A stretch of DNA of 64,000 nt from Amycolatopsis endophytica (GCF_013410405.1 NZ_JACCFK010000001.1:2542001-2606000); one strand, 5' to 3'. Positions 19,772-29,474 are shown, counted from the first letter of the stretch. The notes: generated from the letters alone by a model not told the origin. Translations and numbers: made by a program.

Positions 19772-20173
19772 TCAGGGCCGGTAGTAGGCCGCCGTGCCGC
19801 GGTCCACCGGCACGATCACCTTGCCCAGCGGCATCAGCGAGATCGGGATCAGTTTGAAGTTCGCCAGGCCCAGTGGGATGCCGATGATGGTGATGCACAG
19901 GGCGATGCCGGTCAGGACATGGCCGATCGCGAGCCAGATCCCGGCGAAGATGATCCAGATGACGTTGCCGATGAGCGACCCGGCACCGGCGTCGCGGCGG
20001 TCGACGACCGTCCGGCCGAACGGCCAGAGCGCGTAGTTCGCGATGCGGAACGACGCGATGCCGAACGGGATCGTGACGATCAGGATGCAGCAGAGGATCC
20101 CGGCGGCCACGTAGGCGAGCGCCATCCAGAAGCCCGCGAAGATCAGCCAGATCAGGTTCAGGATGATGCGCAT
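19772..20173 (-). CDS. YccF-family (DUF307) membrane protein
   Basis: 133-residue integral membrane protein with two related YccF halves, each with hydrophobic helices ([38 protein letters not shown]) and the pattern [17 protein letters not shown] / [17 protein letters not shown]. Function unknown. The ATG overlaps the stop of the upstream phzF-like gene. By position it matches M. tuberculosis Rv0870c. Confidence 0.93.
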   Translation of the reverse strand: MRIILNLIWLIFAGFWMALAYVAAGILCCILIVTIPFGIASFRIANYALWPFGRTVVDRRDAGAGSLIGNVIWIIFAGIWLAIGHVLTGIALCITIIGIPLGLANFKLIPISLMPLGKVIVPVDRGTAAYYRP

Positions 20174-20934
20174 CAGGCGTGCAGCTCCCCACTGACGACG
20201 GTGACGGCCTGCCCGGCGAGCGTCACCCGGTCTCCGTTCAGCTGGACCCGGACGATCCCGCCGCGTTCCGAAGCCTGCTCGCCGACGAGCTTGCCGCGTC
20301 CCAGTTTCTCCGCCCAGAACGGCGCGAGCAGGCAGTGCGCCGAACCGGTCACCGGGTCCTCCGGCACTCCGACGGCGGGCCCGAAGACGCGGCTGACGAA
20401 GTCGACGTCGTCCCGGTCGCCGGGCGCGGTGACCACGAAGCAGCGCGCGTCCCAGCCCGCGACGACGTCCAGGTCCGGTTTCAGGTCGCGCACCTGGGTG
20501 GCGTCGCTGAGCTGGACGAGGATGTCCCACCTGCCGCGGGCGACGCTCTTGATCGTGGCGCCCGCGAGTGCGTCGAGGACGTCGTCTTCACTGGGGCGTG
20601 GCGGGTCCGCGGGGAAGTCCATGCTGACCCAGCCGTCCTCGGCGCGGGTGCGCAGCTCACCGCCGCGGGTCGTGAACACCTGCTCGCCGCCGAGGACGTG
20701 CCCGGCCGCGAGGGTCGCGTGGCCGCACAGGTCCACTTCGACCGTCGGGGTGAACCAGCGCAGCGGCTTCGGGCCCTCGCCGGAGGTCTCGACGAACGCC
20801 GTCTCCGAATGCCGCAGCTCCGCCGCCACCGACTGCATCCACGACGTCTCGGCCGGCTCGTCGAGCAGCACCACGCCCGCCGGGTTGCCGGCGAACGGGG
20901 TGCCGGTGAACGCGTCGACGATCGAGAGCCTCAT
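20173..20934 (-). CDS. PhzF-family isomerase/epimerase
   Basis: 253-residue PhzF-fold protein: two similar halves of the diaminopimelate-epimerase type. The N-terminus is [20 protein letters not shown], the catalytic Glu is in LRHSETAF, and [15 protein letters not shown] and [11 protein letters not shown] are family motifs. The real substrate is unknown; there are no phenazine genes nearby. The ATG at 20934 is the conserved family start. Coupled to the YccF gene by an ATGA overlap. Confidence 0.92.
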   Translation of the reverse strand: MRLSIVDAFTGTPFAGNPAGVVLLDEPAETSWMQSVAAELRHSETAFVETSGEGPKPLRWFTPTVEVDLCGHATLAAGHVLGGEQVFTTRGGELRTRAEDGWVSMDFPADPPRPSEDDVLDALAGATIKSVARGRWDILVQLSDATQVRDLKPDLDVVAGWDARCFVVTAPGDRDDVDFVSRVFGPAVGVPEDPVTGSAHCLLAPFWAEKLGRGKLVGEQASERGGIVRVQLNGDRVTLAGQAVTVVSGELHA

Positions 20935-21019
20935 GCCACCCACTCTAGGGGGTGTCCGGAGCGGGCCGGGATTTCTAGACTCGGCGGCAGTCAGTGTCGA
21001 CCGTGTCCGAGGAGGCGTC

Positions 21020-22630
21020 ATGCCAGCCGTGCCGAGTTATGCGTCGGGGATCTCCGAGGTACCCCTCCTCGGGGACACCATCGGCGGGAATTTCGACCGG
21101 ACCGTGGCGGCGTTCGGTGAACGCGACGCGCTGGTGGACCGCGCGAGCGGCCGCCGGTGGACCTACCGCGAGCTCGCCGCGGAGGTGGACGCGCTGGCGG
21201 CCGGGCTGGCCGGGCACGGGATCGTCAAGGGTGACCGGGTCGGCATCTGGGCACCGAACTGTGCGGAATGGACGTTCCTGCAGTACGCGACGGCGAAGAT
21301 CGGCGCGATCCTGGTCAACATCAACCCCGCCTACCGGTCGCACGAGCTGGAGTTCGTGCTCAACCAGGCCGGGGTGCGCGTGCTGGTGGCCGCGCGCTCG
21401 TTCAAGACGTCGGACTACGCGGCGATGATCGACGAGGTGCGGCCGCGGTGCGCGGGGCTGGAGCAGGTGGTGCTGCTCGGGTCGGACGAGTGGGATTCGC
21501 TGTTGTCCTCGGGGCGCGGTCAGGCGTTGCCGGACGTGGGGTTGTCCGCGGACGACCCGATCAACATCCAGTACACGTCGGGGACGACCGGTTTCCCGAA
21601 GGGCGCGACCCTGTCGCACCACAACATCCTCAACAACGGCTTCTTCGTCGGCGAGCTGTGCCACTACACCGAGGCGGACCGCGTGTGCATCCCGGTACCG
21701 TTCTACCACTGCTTCGGCATGGTGATGGGCAACCTGGCCGCGACCTCGCACGGCTCGTGCATGGTGATCCCGGCGCCCGCCTTCGATCCGAAAGCCACGC
21801 TGAAAGCGGTGGAGGACGAGCGGTGCACGTCGCTGTACGGGGTGCCGACGATGTTCATCGCGGAGCTCGCCGATCCGGGCTTCGAGGATTACGACCTGTC
21901 GTCACTGCGGACCGGCATCATGGCGGGTTCGCCCTGCCCGGTCGAGGTGATGAAGCAGGTCATCGACCGCATGGGCATGGCCGAGGTGTCGATCTGCTAC
22001 GGCATGACGGAAACGTCACCGGTCTCCACCCAGACCCGCGCGGACGACTCGATCGAGCGCCGGGTGTCGACGGTGGGACGGGTCGGGCCGCATCTGGAGG
22101 TGAAGATCGTCGACCCGGAGACGGGCCTGACGGTGCCGTGCGGCGAGCCCGGCGAGCTGTGCACGCGGGGCTATTCGGTGATGCTCGGTTACTGGGACCA
22201 GCCCGACAAGACCGCGGAGGTCATCGACGCGGCGCGCTGGATGCACACGGGCGATCTGGGCGTGATGGACGACGACGGCTACATCCAGATCACCGGACGG
22301 ATCAAGGACATGGTCATCCGCGGCGGCGAGAACATCTACCCGCGCGAGGTCGAGGAGTTTCTCTACACCCATCCGGACGTGCTGGACGCCCAGGTGATCG
22401 GCGTCCCCGACGACCGGTACGGCGAGGAGCTGATGGCGTGGGTCCGGTTGCGGGAAGGCGCGGGGGAGCTGACGGCGGAAGCCTTGCGGGAGTTCTGCAC
22501 CGGGAAACTGGCGCACTACAAGATCCCCCGGTACGTGCACATCGTGGAGGAGTTCCCGATGACGGTGACCGGCAAGATCCGGAAGGTCGAAATGCGCGAG
22601 AAGGCAAGGACAATCCTCAACCTCGGCTGA
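21020..22630 (+). CDS. AMP-binding fatty acyl-CoA synthetase
   Basis: 536-residue adenylate-forming ligase that activates a carboxylic acid, probably medium- or long-chain, to its CoA thioester. Motifs: [20 protein letters not shown] (P-loop), [62 protein letters not shown] and the C-terminal catalytic Lys in [12 protein letters not shown] with GAGGAGG upstream. Followed by a 635-base repeat-rich gap; divergent from phzF. Confidence 0.94.
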   Translation: MPAVPSYASGISEVPLLGDTIGGNFDRTVAAFGERDALVDRASGRRWTYRELAAEVDALAAGLAGHGIVKGDRVGIWAPNCAEWTFLQYATAKIGAILVNINPAYRSHELEFVLNQAGVRVLVAARSFKTSDYAAMIDEVRPRCAGLEQVVLLGSDEWDSLLSSGRGQALPDVGLSADDPINIQYTSGTTGFPKGATLSHHNILNNGFFVGELCHYTEADRVCIPVPFYHCFGMVMGNLAATSHGSCMVIPAPAFDPKATLKAVEDERCTSLYGVPTMFIAELADPGFEDYDLSSLRTGIMAGSPCPVEVMKQVIDRMGMAEVSICYGMTETSPVSTQTRADDSIERRVSTVGRVGPHLEVKIVDPETGLTVPCGEPGELCTRGYSVMLGYWDQPDKTAEVIDAARWMHTGDLGVMDDDGYIQITGRIKDMVIRGGENIYPREVEEFLYTHPDVLDAQVIGVPDDRYGEELMAWVRLREGAGELTAEALREFCTGKLAHYKIPRYVHIVEEFPMTVTGKIRKVEMREKARTILNLG

Positions 22631-22641
22631 CGCGCCTTCGG

Positions 22642-22813
22642 CAACACGCCGCCCGGACGGCCAACACGCCGACGTGAGCGGCCAACACGCGGACGTGAGC
22701 GGCCAACACACTGACGGGAGCGGCCAACACGCCGCCGCCGTCGTGTTTGCCGCTCCGGGCACCGTGTTTGCCCTTCCTGGCGGCGTGTTTGCCGTTGCGG
22801 GCGGCGTGTTTGC
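22642..22813. repeat. 21-bp-period array A with internal orientation switch
   Basis: Five copies of CAACACG-type units start at 22642, 22662, 22683, 22704 and 22725, spaced 20, 21, 21 and 21 bases. They are followed by four copies of the reverse motif GTGTTTG at 22743, 22764, 22785 and 22806, spaced exactly 21. The array is therefore one large interrupted palindrome. The same type of array occurs at 59243-59356. No ribosome site or gene of known type is present. Confidence 0.9.
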
Positions 22814-22910
22814 CCGCCGGGGCAGCACGCGTACCCCAGGCAAGCTGCCACCCGGCAACGCAAGCCAGCTTCGACCGGCCCGGACCTCCCCCGATCCCAA
22901 GCCGATCTTT

Positions 22911-22970
22911 GGTCGCCGATCAGCGGGGTCAAGGTACTCTTTCCCGCCTTGACGCCGCTGCTCGGCGACC
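22911..22970. terminator. Long hairpin with TACTCTTTCCCG loop
   Basis: 24-bp inverted repeat with two mismatches; the left arm starts GGTCGCCGATCAGCGG and the arms meet at GTCAAGG / CCTTGAC around a 12-base loop. It lies between the convergent acyl-CoA ligase and R2lox genes, so it may end both transcripts. Its inner arms and loop are nearly the same as those of the hairpin at 59085-59135. Confidence 0.7.
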
Positions 22971-23024
22971 GATAACAATCCCACGGAGGGGGCGGGGGCG
23001 GTCGACCCCAAGGTGACCACCTAT

Positions 23025-23264
23025 CGCCCGCCAGCGCGCCCAGCCGTCAGCCGGGCGGCCCAGCCGCCCGCCAGCGCGCCCGACCCCCAGCGCCCCAGCG
23101 CCCTGCGGTCCAGCGCCCTGCGGTCCAGCCACGCAACGCGCCCGGCCGCCCGACGGCTCTGCGGCCCCAGCGGCCCGGCGGTCCAGCCGCGCAACGCGCC
23201 CGGCTGCCCAACGCCCCGGCGGCCGGTCCGCTCTGCGGCCCCAGCCGCCCGACGGCCCAGCCCG
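23025..23264. repeat. C-rich imperfect tandem repeats
   Basis: Low-complexity sequence dominated by CCAGCG, CGCCC and CGGTCCAGC words. CCAGCGCCCTGCGGT is repeated directly at 23095 and 23110. A block with CCGCGCAACGCGCCCGG or CCACGCAACGCGCCCGG occurs twice about 67 bases apart. The repeats end at the R2lox stop. No gene is visible. Confidence 0.75.
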
Positions 23265-23265
23265 C

Positions 23266-24222
23266 TCAGGACACGATGTTCGCCAGCGCTTTCGCGTCCT
23301 CCTCGCCGAACGTTTCCTCCAGCTGCTCCGGCGAGTAGTCCAGGTCGATCTGCCCGACCGGCACCCCGCGCGCCGATTCGATGGCGCCCAGCCGCCGCTG
23401 TGCCCGGTCGGCCGCGTAGTCGAGGAATTCCTGCGGATCGTTGTCGAAGGGGCGGGGTTCCTCGAACTGGTCCTGCACCCATTGGATCATCCCCAGCGCG
23501 TGCGGCAGCAGTTCGCCCATGCGCTGCTGCACCGCGTCCCACAGTGAGTCGTCCGCGGCGATGTGCCTGCGGCAGGTGAAGGTACCCCACGCCATGTGGC
23601 GGCGTTCGTCGTCGCCGATGTGTTTCACCAGTTGCTGCATGCCGGGCAGGATCCCGCGCGTGGTGCACACCTTCTGCCAGGCGTAGTAACCGGTCAGGGC
23701 CAGGCTGCCCTCGATCACGTGGTTGTAGGTGACGCTCGCCCGGATCTGGTTGAGCGGGCTGGGATCGTGCTCCAGCACCGCCAGCGACTCCGGCAGCTCC
23801 TCGTAGAACAGCTTGCGGTAGTGCGGGTTCTCGCTCACGAACGGCGTCAGGTCATCGGTCAGGCCGACGGCGTCCATCCAGCGGCGGAAGACCTCGGTGT
23901 GCTTGGCCTCCTCGAAGCAGAACTGCGTCAGGTACATCTCGTCGCCGAAGCGGCCCTCCGTGGCCATCGCCTTCATGAACGGCTGGATGTCCTCCGTCAC
24001 CGCCTCCTCACCGGCGATGAACTGCGCGCACAGGTACGTCGACGAGCGGCGTTCCTCGTCGGTCAGCGTCTGCCAGTCCTCGGCGTCCTGGCTGAAATCG
24101 ATGTCGGCCGGGTTCCAGAACTTCCGGTTCCCCTTGACGAACAGGCGCAGCGGGAACGAGTCCCAGTTCAGTCCGCCGCGGCGCAGTGAGGCGAATCCGG
24201 TGCGGTGCAACGTTTCGGTCAT
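23266..24222 (-). CDS. R2-like ligand-binding oxidase (R2lox), ferritin-like
   Basis: 318-residue ferritin-like protein resembling ribonucleotide reductase R2 but of the R2lox group (compare M. tuberculosis Rv0233). Metal ligands are supplied by Glu in [15 protein letters not shown] and [12 protein letters not shown], and by [11 protein letters not shown]2lox proteins hold a mixed Mn/Fe centre, a fatty-acid ligand and a Tyr-Val crosslink; the physiological reaction is not settled. No RNR large subunit is nearby, which fits R2lox rather than a true R2. Seven bases after the tetR gene and co-transcribed with it. Confidence 0.9.
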   Translation of the reverse strand: MTETLHRTGFASLRRGGLNWDSFPLRLFVKGNRKFWNPADIDFSQDAEDWQTLTDEERRSSTYLCAQFIAGEEAVTEDIQPFMKAMATEGRFGDEMYLTQFCFEEAKHTEVFRRWMDAVGLTDDLTPFVSENPHYRKLFYEELPESLAVLEHDPSPLNQIRASVTYNHVIEGSLALTGYYAWQKVCTTRGILPGMQQLVKHIGDDERRHMAWGTFTCRRHIAADDSLWDAVQQRMGELLPHALGMIQWVQDQFEEPRPFDNDPQEFLDYAADRAQRRLGAIESARGVPVGQIDLDYSPEQLEETFGEEDAKALANIVS

Positions 24223-24228
24223 GCGTGT

Positions 24229-24834
24229 TCACTCCGTTGTGGACGAATAGTGGGTGATGGCCGGTGCGATCGCGGCGCAGACCAGGTCGGCCGCCTCGGT
24301 CGCGGAGTGGGTCGGCAGCACCAGATGGCTCAACGAGAGCCGCACGGCGGTCTCGGCGAGCAGGTTCGCGGCGCCGGTGCTGAGGGTGGGCAGGAACTCG
24401 CGGTAGTGCGTCGCGGCGGTCGCCATCGCCGCCGACAACACGGGCTCACCCCTCGTGGTGAGCAGCGGCAGCAGATCTTCACCCCGTGGGGTGCCGAGTG
24501 CGGAGGCGACCAGCCGGTTCTCCCGTGCATGTTCGATCGTGTAGGTGACCGCTTCGCGGATGCCCGCCAGCAGATCGGGCGCGGAGGCGAACCGCTGGTG
24601 GATGCCGTCCAGGAACTCACCCGTCGTGCGCAGGACGACCGCCTGCACGAGCGCGTTCTTGTTGCCGAACTCGTTGTAGACCGTCTGGCGGCTGACCCCG
24701 GCCGCCGACGCCACGTCCGCCATCCGCAGGGCCGCGTGGCCCCGCCGCGCCAGGATGTCGGCCGCCGCGTCGAGCAGTGTCTCGCGGAGTGAGGTCCTGG
24801 TGCGCTCCGCGAACGAGTCAGTGATCCCAGTCAC
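24229..24834 (-). CDS. TetR-family regulator of the R2lox operon
   Basis: 201-residue TetR protein. HTH: MADVASAAGVSRQTVYNEFG after LLDAAADILARRGHAALR. The C-terminal ligand-binding domain is all helical. GTG start at 24834. It is the first gene of the tetR-R2lox operon, and a perfect 8-bp inverted repeat lies 8 bases upstream, so autoregulation is likely. The ligand could be a lipid, as R2lox binds fatty acid, but that is inference. Confidence 0.92.
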   Translation of the reverse strand: MTGITDSFAERTRTSLRETLLDAAADILARRGHAALRMADVASAAGVSRQTVYNEFGNKNALVQAVVLRTTGEFLDGIHQRFASAPDLLAGIREAVTYTIEHARENRLVASALGTPRGEDLLPLLTTRGEPVLSAAMATAATHYREFLPTLSTGAANLLAETAVRLSLSHLVLPTHSATEAADLVCAAIAPAITHYSSTTE

Positions 24835-24841
24835 AGGTTCA

Positions 24842-24870
24842 GCTTGACATAAAAGTCGTTCCTGTCAAGC
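24842..24870. promoter_or_regulatory. Inverted-repeat operator upstream of tetR-R2lox
   Basis: GCTTGACA-N13-TGTCAAGC is a perfect 8-bp inverted repeat directly before the tetR GTG. A third half-site CTTGAC follows at 24873. Centre and size fit a TetR dimer site covering the minus-strand promoter. It may also affect the divergent HAD gene at 24930. Confidence 0.7.
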
Positions 24871-24929
24871 AGCTTGACCTGATCGGCGGTGATGTAAAGC
24901 TGTCGGTGGTTCCGGCTACCGTGGCAGGT

Positions 24930-25562
24930 GTGGGGATCGTCGTCGGATTCGACCTGGACATGACACTCATCGACCCGCGGCCGGGCATGGTCGCGGTGAT
25001 GAACGCGCTCGGCGAGGAGGCGGGCCTGCCGCTGGACGGTGAGCACTTCGCCGCCAACCTCGGCCCGCCACTGGACCACGTGCTGCGTGACTTCGGCGCC
25101 CCGGAAGACCGGATCAACGGGCTCGTCGACCGGTTCCGGCGGCTGTACCCGGAGATCGTGGTGCCGGAGACGGTCGCGTTGCCGGGGGCGCACGAGTCGC
25201 TGGCCGCCGTCCACGAGGCGGGCGGGCGCACGGTCGTGGTCACCGGCAAGTACGGGCCCAACGCCGAGCTGCACGTCAAGGCGCTCGGCCTGGCCGTCGA
25301 CGTCCTGGTGGGCGAGCTGTGGTCGGACGGCAAGGCGGTGGCCCTGCGCGAGCACGGCGCGTCGGTCTACGCCGGCGATCACCTGGGGGACGTGCGGGGC
25401 GCGCTCGCCGCCGGCGCGGTGCCGGTCGGGGTCACGACGGGCCCGTGCGGCCGGAAGGAGTTGCTCGACGCCGGAGCGGAGGTCGTTTTCGCCAGCCTCG
25501 ACGAGTTCCCCGCCTGGCTCAGCCGGCGGCCGCTTTCCGGTGCTCGCGCACCAGCGAGATGA
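24930..25562 (+). CDS. HAD-family phosphatase
   Basis: 210-residue HAD hydrolase of the phosphoglycolate-phosphatase type. Motif I is [15 protein letters not shown], motif [10 protein letters not shown], and motif [19 protein letters not shown] helical cap follows motif I. The start is uncertain: GTG at 24930 puts motif I at the N-terminus, while GTG at 24906 adds eight residues. Substrate unknown. The 3' end overlaps the convergent small membrane protein gene by 44 bases. Confidence 0.88.
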   Translation: MGIVVGFDLDMTLIDPRPGMVAVMNALGEEAGLPLDGEHFAANLGPPLDHVLRDFGAPEDRINGLVDRFRRLYPEIVVPETVALPGAHESLAAVHEAGGRTVVVTGKYGPNAELHVKALGLAVDVLVGELWSDGKAVALREHGASVYAGDHLGDVRGALAAGAVPVGVTTGPCGRKELLDAGAEVVFASLDEFPAWLSRRPLSGARAPAR

Positions 25563-25749
25563 GGGAGAGGGCGATCCCGAGCGGGGTCGCCACACCGGCC
25601 AGCGCGCTCAGCCACACCGGGAGGTCGCGCAGGCCGAAGGCGAACAACACGAACACGGCCAGCACGGCCAGCACGCCGACGGCGAACACGCCGATCCCGA
25701 GCCGCATGAGGAACGGCTTGCGCGGGGAGGTCTTGGCCGGAGTATTCAT
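25519..25749 (-). CDS. Small membrane protein, unknown function
   Basis: 76-residue protein: a basic N-terminus, then two transmembrane helices ([19 protein letters not shown] and [18 protein letters not shown]) and a basic tail [13 protein letters not shown] start. The family is not recognised. It overlaps the end of the HAD gene and is divergent from the cold-shock gene. Confidence 0.72.
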   Translation of the reverse strand: MNTPAKTSPRKPFLMRLGIGVFAVGVLAVLAVFVLFAFGLRDLPVWLSALAGVATPLGIALSLISLVREHRKAAAG

Positions 25750-25917
25750 GGCACAAGGTTAGAACCCCTATCTCCTTCACCCCAGAGCGCATACCGGGAT
25801 AGGCTGGCGGATACGCGTCCTGGGTACGCCCCAGGGCGCGTTCGTCGTGCGGGGCGCCTCAGGTGCGCGCCCGGTACGCGAGATGACGTAGTGCGGAGCA
25901 AAGGAACGGTGAGGGCA

Positions 25918-26304
25918 GTGCCGACCGGCAAGGTCAAGTGGTACGACGCGGAGAAGGGGTTCGGTTTCGTCACCCAGGACGGCGGCCAGGACGTCTACAT
26001 CCGCAAGACCGCGCTCCCCCAAGGGGTCGAGGCACTCAAGGCAGGCCAGCGGCTGGAGTTCGGCGTCGCCGACGGCAGGCGCGGTCCGCAGGCACTGTCC
26101 GTCCGCCTGATCGACAGCCTGCCCTCGGTCGCCGAAGCGCGCCGCCGCCCCGCGGAGGAGCTGCACGGCCTGGTCGAGGACATGATCAAGCTGCTGGAGA
26201 TGAAGGTGCAGCCGGACCTGCGCCGCGGCCGCTACCCGGACCGCAAGAACACCAAGCGCATCGCCGAGGTGATGCGTGCGGTCGCGCGGGACCTCGACCC
26301 GTAA
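25918..26304 (+). CDS. Cold-shock domain protein with C-terminal extension
   Basis: 128-residue protein. Residues 1 to about 65 are a cold-shock domain with the RNA-binding motifs [15 protein letters not shown] and DVYIRKTAL. The C-terminal 60 residues form a charged helical extension ([35 protein letters not shown]), absent from classic 67-residue Csp proteins. It corresponds to mycobacterial cspB (Rv0871) by position and length. GTG start; single-stranded nucleic acid chaperone. Confidence 0.93.
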   Translation: MPTGKVKWYDAEKGFGFVTQDGGQDVYIRKTALPQGVEALKAGQRLEFGVADGRRGPQALSVRLIDSLPSVAEARRRPAEELHGLVEDMIKLLEMKVQPDLRRGRYPDRKNTKRIAEVMRAVARDLDP

Positions 26305-26344
26305 ATCCGTGCGGCAGTGGGCCTCCTCACACGAGGAGTCCCAC

Positions 26345-26845
26345 TCAGCCGGGCTGCACCTGCAGCGACCACACCCCGCGCGCCACGAGCTGCGGGTTGC
26401 CGTTCTCGTCGAGGATCGGCTCGTTGGTCGCCTTGTCCACCGCGTAGGCGGCGCCGAGCTGCTGCACCTCGACCACCACCAGCTGGTCGTCCGGTGCGGC
26501 GCCGGTCGCGGTGTAGGCGAGCTTGTCGCCCGGCGAGAAGAACTCCTGCTTGATCGGCTGCGGCTCGCCCTTGGCGTTGGTGTACTGGACGTTGACCAGC
26601 CAGGGCGTGTCACCGACCTCGGAGGGCACGGAGATCTGCACCGGTTTGCCCGGCCGGACCTTCAGCGTCGCGGCGGCTTCCGGGGACTCGTCGCACTGCG
26701 ACACGATCGCGTCGCAGTGCATGATCGGCTCGGCGTTCACCGTGTGACCGTCGCCGAAGAAGGTGACCTCGGGGGGTCCGACGGAGGCGGAGCATCCGGT
26801 CAGTGCCAGCGCTCCGGCAGCCAGCAACAGCAAGGTTCGCCGCAT
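26345..26845 (-). CDS. DUF2771 lipoprotein
   Basis: 166-residue exported lipoprotein. Signal MRRTLLLLAAGALALTGCSA has a lipobox with Cys18. The mature part contains paired Cys residues (MHCDAIVSQCDE) and beta-rich sequence, and ends VARGVWSLQVQPG. Corresponds to Rv0875c; function unknown. The MFS gene ends 23 bases upstream on the same strand. Confidence 0.88.
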   Translation of the reverse strand: MRRTLLLLAAGALALTGCSASVGPPEVTFFGDGHTVNAEPIMHCDAIVSQCDESPEAAATLKVRPGKPVQISVPSEVGDTPWLVNVQYTNAKGEPQPIKQEFFSPGDKLAYTATGAAPDDQLVVVEVQQLGAAYAVDKATNEPILDENGNPQLVARGVWSLQVQPG

Positions 26846-26867
26846 GGCAGGAACACTACGGGTCGGT

Positions 26868-28607
26868 TCACTGCACGCGCGGAGCGGCCCCGTTGCCGGT
26901 GCGCGCGGGCATGCGCACACGCTTGCCGCCCAGGCCGGGCACCAATGACGTACCTCTCGACAGCAGGAACGTCTGCGCCAGCCCCAGTGCGAGCAGGATC
27001 GACACGACGAGGAACCCGATCCAGTACGTCGGCGGCAGCAGCAGGCCGACCGCGCCACCGAACACCCACGCCAGCTGCAGCACGGTCTCCGACCGGCCGA
27101 ACGCCGACGCCCGCGACTCCTCCGGCAGGTCGCGCTGGATCACCGCGTCGAGGCTGATCTTGGCCAGCGCGCTGGCCGTCGCCCCGACGAGCCCGACGAT
27201 CGCCGCGGTGACGATGCCGGACATGAGCGTGGCGAGAATCGTCGATGCCAGCGTCGCGCCGATGCAGCCGAGGATCACCTGGCTCGCGTGGCCGAAACTC
27301 AGCCGCGAGCCGAGCGCGTTGCCGACGAACCCGCCGAGCCCGGCCGCGCCACCGATCAGCCCGAGCAGCAGCAGCTGCATGAAGGGGCTCTGCCCGGTGC
27401 CTTCGGCGTGTGCCTTGACGGCGAAGGCGGCGAACATCATCAGGAACCCGGTGAGGATGCGGATGGTCCCGTTGCCCCACAACGAGAGCACGACATCGCT
27501 GCCCAGCGGCTGCCGTTTCTTCTTCTGCGCGGGGTGGGCCTTGAGGGTGGCCGGGACCTCGCCCTCGGTCACCTCGACCCACGCCGGGATTCGCATCGCC
27601 TGCCACGCCCCGGCCGCGCAGATGGCGCCGGTGAACCACAACGCGCCCGCGGACCCGAAGACCGAGTTCACGCCGGAGGCGATCGCGCCGAACACGCCGC
27701 CGGCCGCGAGCCCGAACACGGTCAGGCGCGCGTTGGTCTTCGACAGCGTGATGTCCGGCGGCACGACCCGCGGGGTGACCGCGGACTTGAGGACCGTGAA
27801 CGACTTGGACAGCACCATCTTGCCGAGCGCGGCGGGGTAGAGGCCCCAGTCGTTGAAGTGCAGTGCCATCAGCACGGCCATCAGCACCTGGCCGACCGAG
27901 GTGAGGCACATCGCCAGGCGGCGGCCGCGCTGGATCCGGTCCAGCAGCGGGCCGATGACCGGCGCGACGAGCGCGAACGGCGCGATGGTGATCAGCAGGT
28001 ACAGCGCGACCTTGCCGCGGCCCTCGCCACTGGTGGCCGCGAAGAACAGGGTGTTGGCCAGCGCGATGGCCATCGCCGCGTCGCTGGCGTAGTTCAGCAT
28101 CACCGCGTACGTCAGCGACGTGAGGCCGGACTTGTCGGCCCCGTCAGCCTTCGTCGCGCGCTGGAACGCGCCGACCGCCTTGCCGCCGAGCTCGCGGCTG
28201 CGCAGCGCGGCGACCCGCGTGACCGTCAGCTTCTTCGGTACGCGCGGCAGCGGGCCTGCCGTGGCCTCGGTGCGGTGCTCGGTGGTCTCTTCGGCTTCCG
28301 GCCGGGGCGGTGTCTTCTGGTAGCCGTCAGTGTCGTAGTGCTCGTAGAGCGGTTCGGTGCGGCGTGGGGGCGGCGGTTCGCTTCGCGGCGGCTCGCTGTG
28401 CCACGGGCGCTGCGGCGGCGGTGGCTGACGCGGCGGGTACGGCCGCGCGCCGCGCGGAGGTTGCTGCGTGCGGTCGCCTGCCGGGAAGGCGCTCGTCGGC
28501 GCCTCGTCGGCGTCCGGGACCGGAGCGGACTCCGGGTAGAAGCCGCCCTGGGCGCGCCACGAGTGACCGGCCCCCGGTGCCGGTGTCCACTTCCGTTTGC
28601 GACCCAC
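26868..28607 (-). CDS. MFS transporter with long N-terminal extension
   Basis: 579-residue membrane protein. The first 160 residues are Pro/Arg/Glu-rich and cytoplasmic. The rest has about 12 transmembrane helices in the MFS pattern, including IGPLLDRIQRGRRLAMCLTS, the loop typical between helices 2 and 3. Corresponds to Rv0876c. Substrate unknown. GTG start. Probably co-transcribed with the DUF2771 gene. Confidence 0.9.
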   Translation of the reverse strand: MGRKRKWTPAPGAGHSWRAQGGFYPESAPVPDADEAPTSAFPAGDRTQQPPRGARPYPPRQPPPPQRPWHSEPPRSEPPPPRRTEPLYEHYDTDGYQKTPPRPEAEETTEHRTEATAGPLPRVPKKLTVTRVAALRSRELGGKAVGAFQRATKADGADKSGLTSLTYAVMLNYASDAAMAIALANTLFFAATSGEGRGKVALYLLITIAPFALVAPVIGPLLDRIQRGRRLAMCLTSVGQVLMAVLMALHFNDWGLYPAALGKMVLSKSFTVLKSAVTPRVVPPDITLSKTNARLTVFGLAAGGVFGAIASGVNSVFGSAGALWFTGAICAAGAWQAMRIPAWVEVTEGEVPATLKAHPAQKKKRQPLGSDVVLSLWGNGTIRILTGFLMMFAAFAVKAHAEGTGQSPFMQLLLLGLIGGAAGLGGFVGNALGSRLSFGHASQVILGCIGATLASTILATLMSGIVTAAIVGLVGATASALAKISLDAVIQRDLPEESRASAFGRSETVLQLAWVFGGAVGLLLPPTYWIGFLVVSILLALGLAQTFLLSRGTSLVPGLGGKRVRMPARTGNGAAPRVQ

Positions 28608-28648
28608 GGGTCAATCTTGCCGTATGCCCGGGCCCGCGCGCTGGGCGA

Positions 28649-29425
28649 TCAGGAAGCAGGGACGAATTTCACCCGGAACATGGACGGCCAGAGCTTCCCG
28701 GTGATCAGGAACTCGTCGGTGCCGGGGACCGCGGCGATGCCGTTGAGGACGTCGGCGGAGGACTCCTGGGCCGCGGTGAGCAGCCCGGCCGCGGTGATCT
28801 GCGCGGTCACCTCGCCGGTCGCCGGGGCGATCCGCAGGATGCGGTCGGTCTGCCAGACGTTGGCGTACACCGCGCCGTTCACGCACTCCAGTTCGTTGAG
28901 CTGCGCGAACGTCTGGTCACCCGAGTGCACGGTGACCTCGCCGGTGACGGCGAAGGTCGCCGGATCCCGGAAGGTCAGCCGGTCCGAGCCGTCGCTGGCC
29001 ACCAGCCGCCCGCCGTCGTGGCACAGTCCCCAGCCCTCGCCGTCGTAGGACACGCGCCGCAGCTCGGCCAGCGTCCGCGCGTCCCGCTCGATCGCGACGC
29101 CGTTCTGCCAGGTCAGCTGCCACACGGTCGGACCGGTGACGGTGATGCCCTCACCGAACAGCGGCGACGGCAGGTCGACGCGCGTCACCGGCGCCTGCCC
29201 GGCGGGTCCGGCACGCAGCGACGACTGCCCGACCAGGCCGGTGCCCTCGTACAGGGTGCCGCCCTCGAACTCCAGCCCCTGTGTGAACGCGGCCGGATCG
29301 TGCGGCAGCGTCTCCAGCACCTGCACCGTGAGCTGCGGAACGGTGGCCGGTGCGGGCGGTGTGGACGCCGCGCAGCCACCCAGCGTGACGGCCGCGGCGA
29401 GGATCGAAGCGATCAGCGTGCGCAC
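28649..29425 (-). CDS. Glutaminyl-peptide cyclotransferase (glutamine cyclotransferase family)
   Basis: 258-residue exported beta-propeller enzyme that converts N-terminal Gln to pyroglutamate. Lipoprotein-like signal ASILAAAVTLGGCAAS with Cys near residue 18. Family motifs: LPHDPAAFTQGLEFEGGTLY, EGWGLCHDGGRLVASDGSD, LNELECVNGAVYANVWQTD, and VLNGIAAVPGTDEFLITGK. The GTG at 29425 has GGTGGAGC upstream and gives the full signal peptide. Confidence 0.92.
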   Translation of the reverse strand: MRTLIASILAAAVTLGGCAASTPPAPATVPQLTVQVLETLPHDPAAFTQGLEFEGGTLYEGTGLVGQSSLRAGPAGQAPVTRVDLPSPLFGEGITVTGPTVWQLTWQNGVAIERDARTLAELRRVSYDGEGWGLCHDGGRLVASDGSDRLTFRDPATFAVTGEVTVHSGDQTFAQLNELECVNGAVYANVWQTDRILRIAPATGEVTAQITAAGLLTAAQESSADVLNGIAAVPGTDEFLITGKLWPSMFRVKFVPAS

Positions 29426-29474
29426 CGCTCCACCCTGGCACGGCCGTTCAGAGCGCGCGGGGCACAATTGGGGT

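Noticed and set aside
22642..22813. CRISPR array
   Set aside because: Units are 21 bp with no unique spacers of 25-40 bp, and half are inverted; no cas genes nearby.
22674..22952. Open frame across array A giving heptad-like SGQHADV repeats; a similar frame crosses array B (59226-59513)
   Set aside because: Any frame across a 21-bp repeat gives a 7-residue repeat. There is no ribosome site, the array reverses direction, and different frames are open in the two copies.
23266..24222. True ribonucleotide reductase small subunit
   Set aside because: No large subunit or NrdR box nearby; length and neighbourhood fit R2lox.
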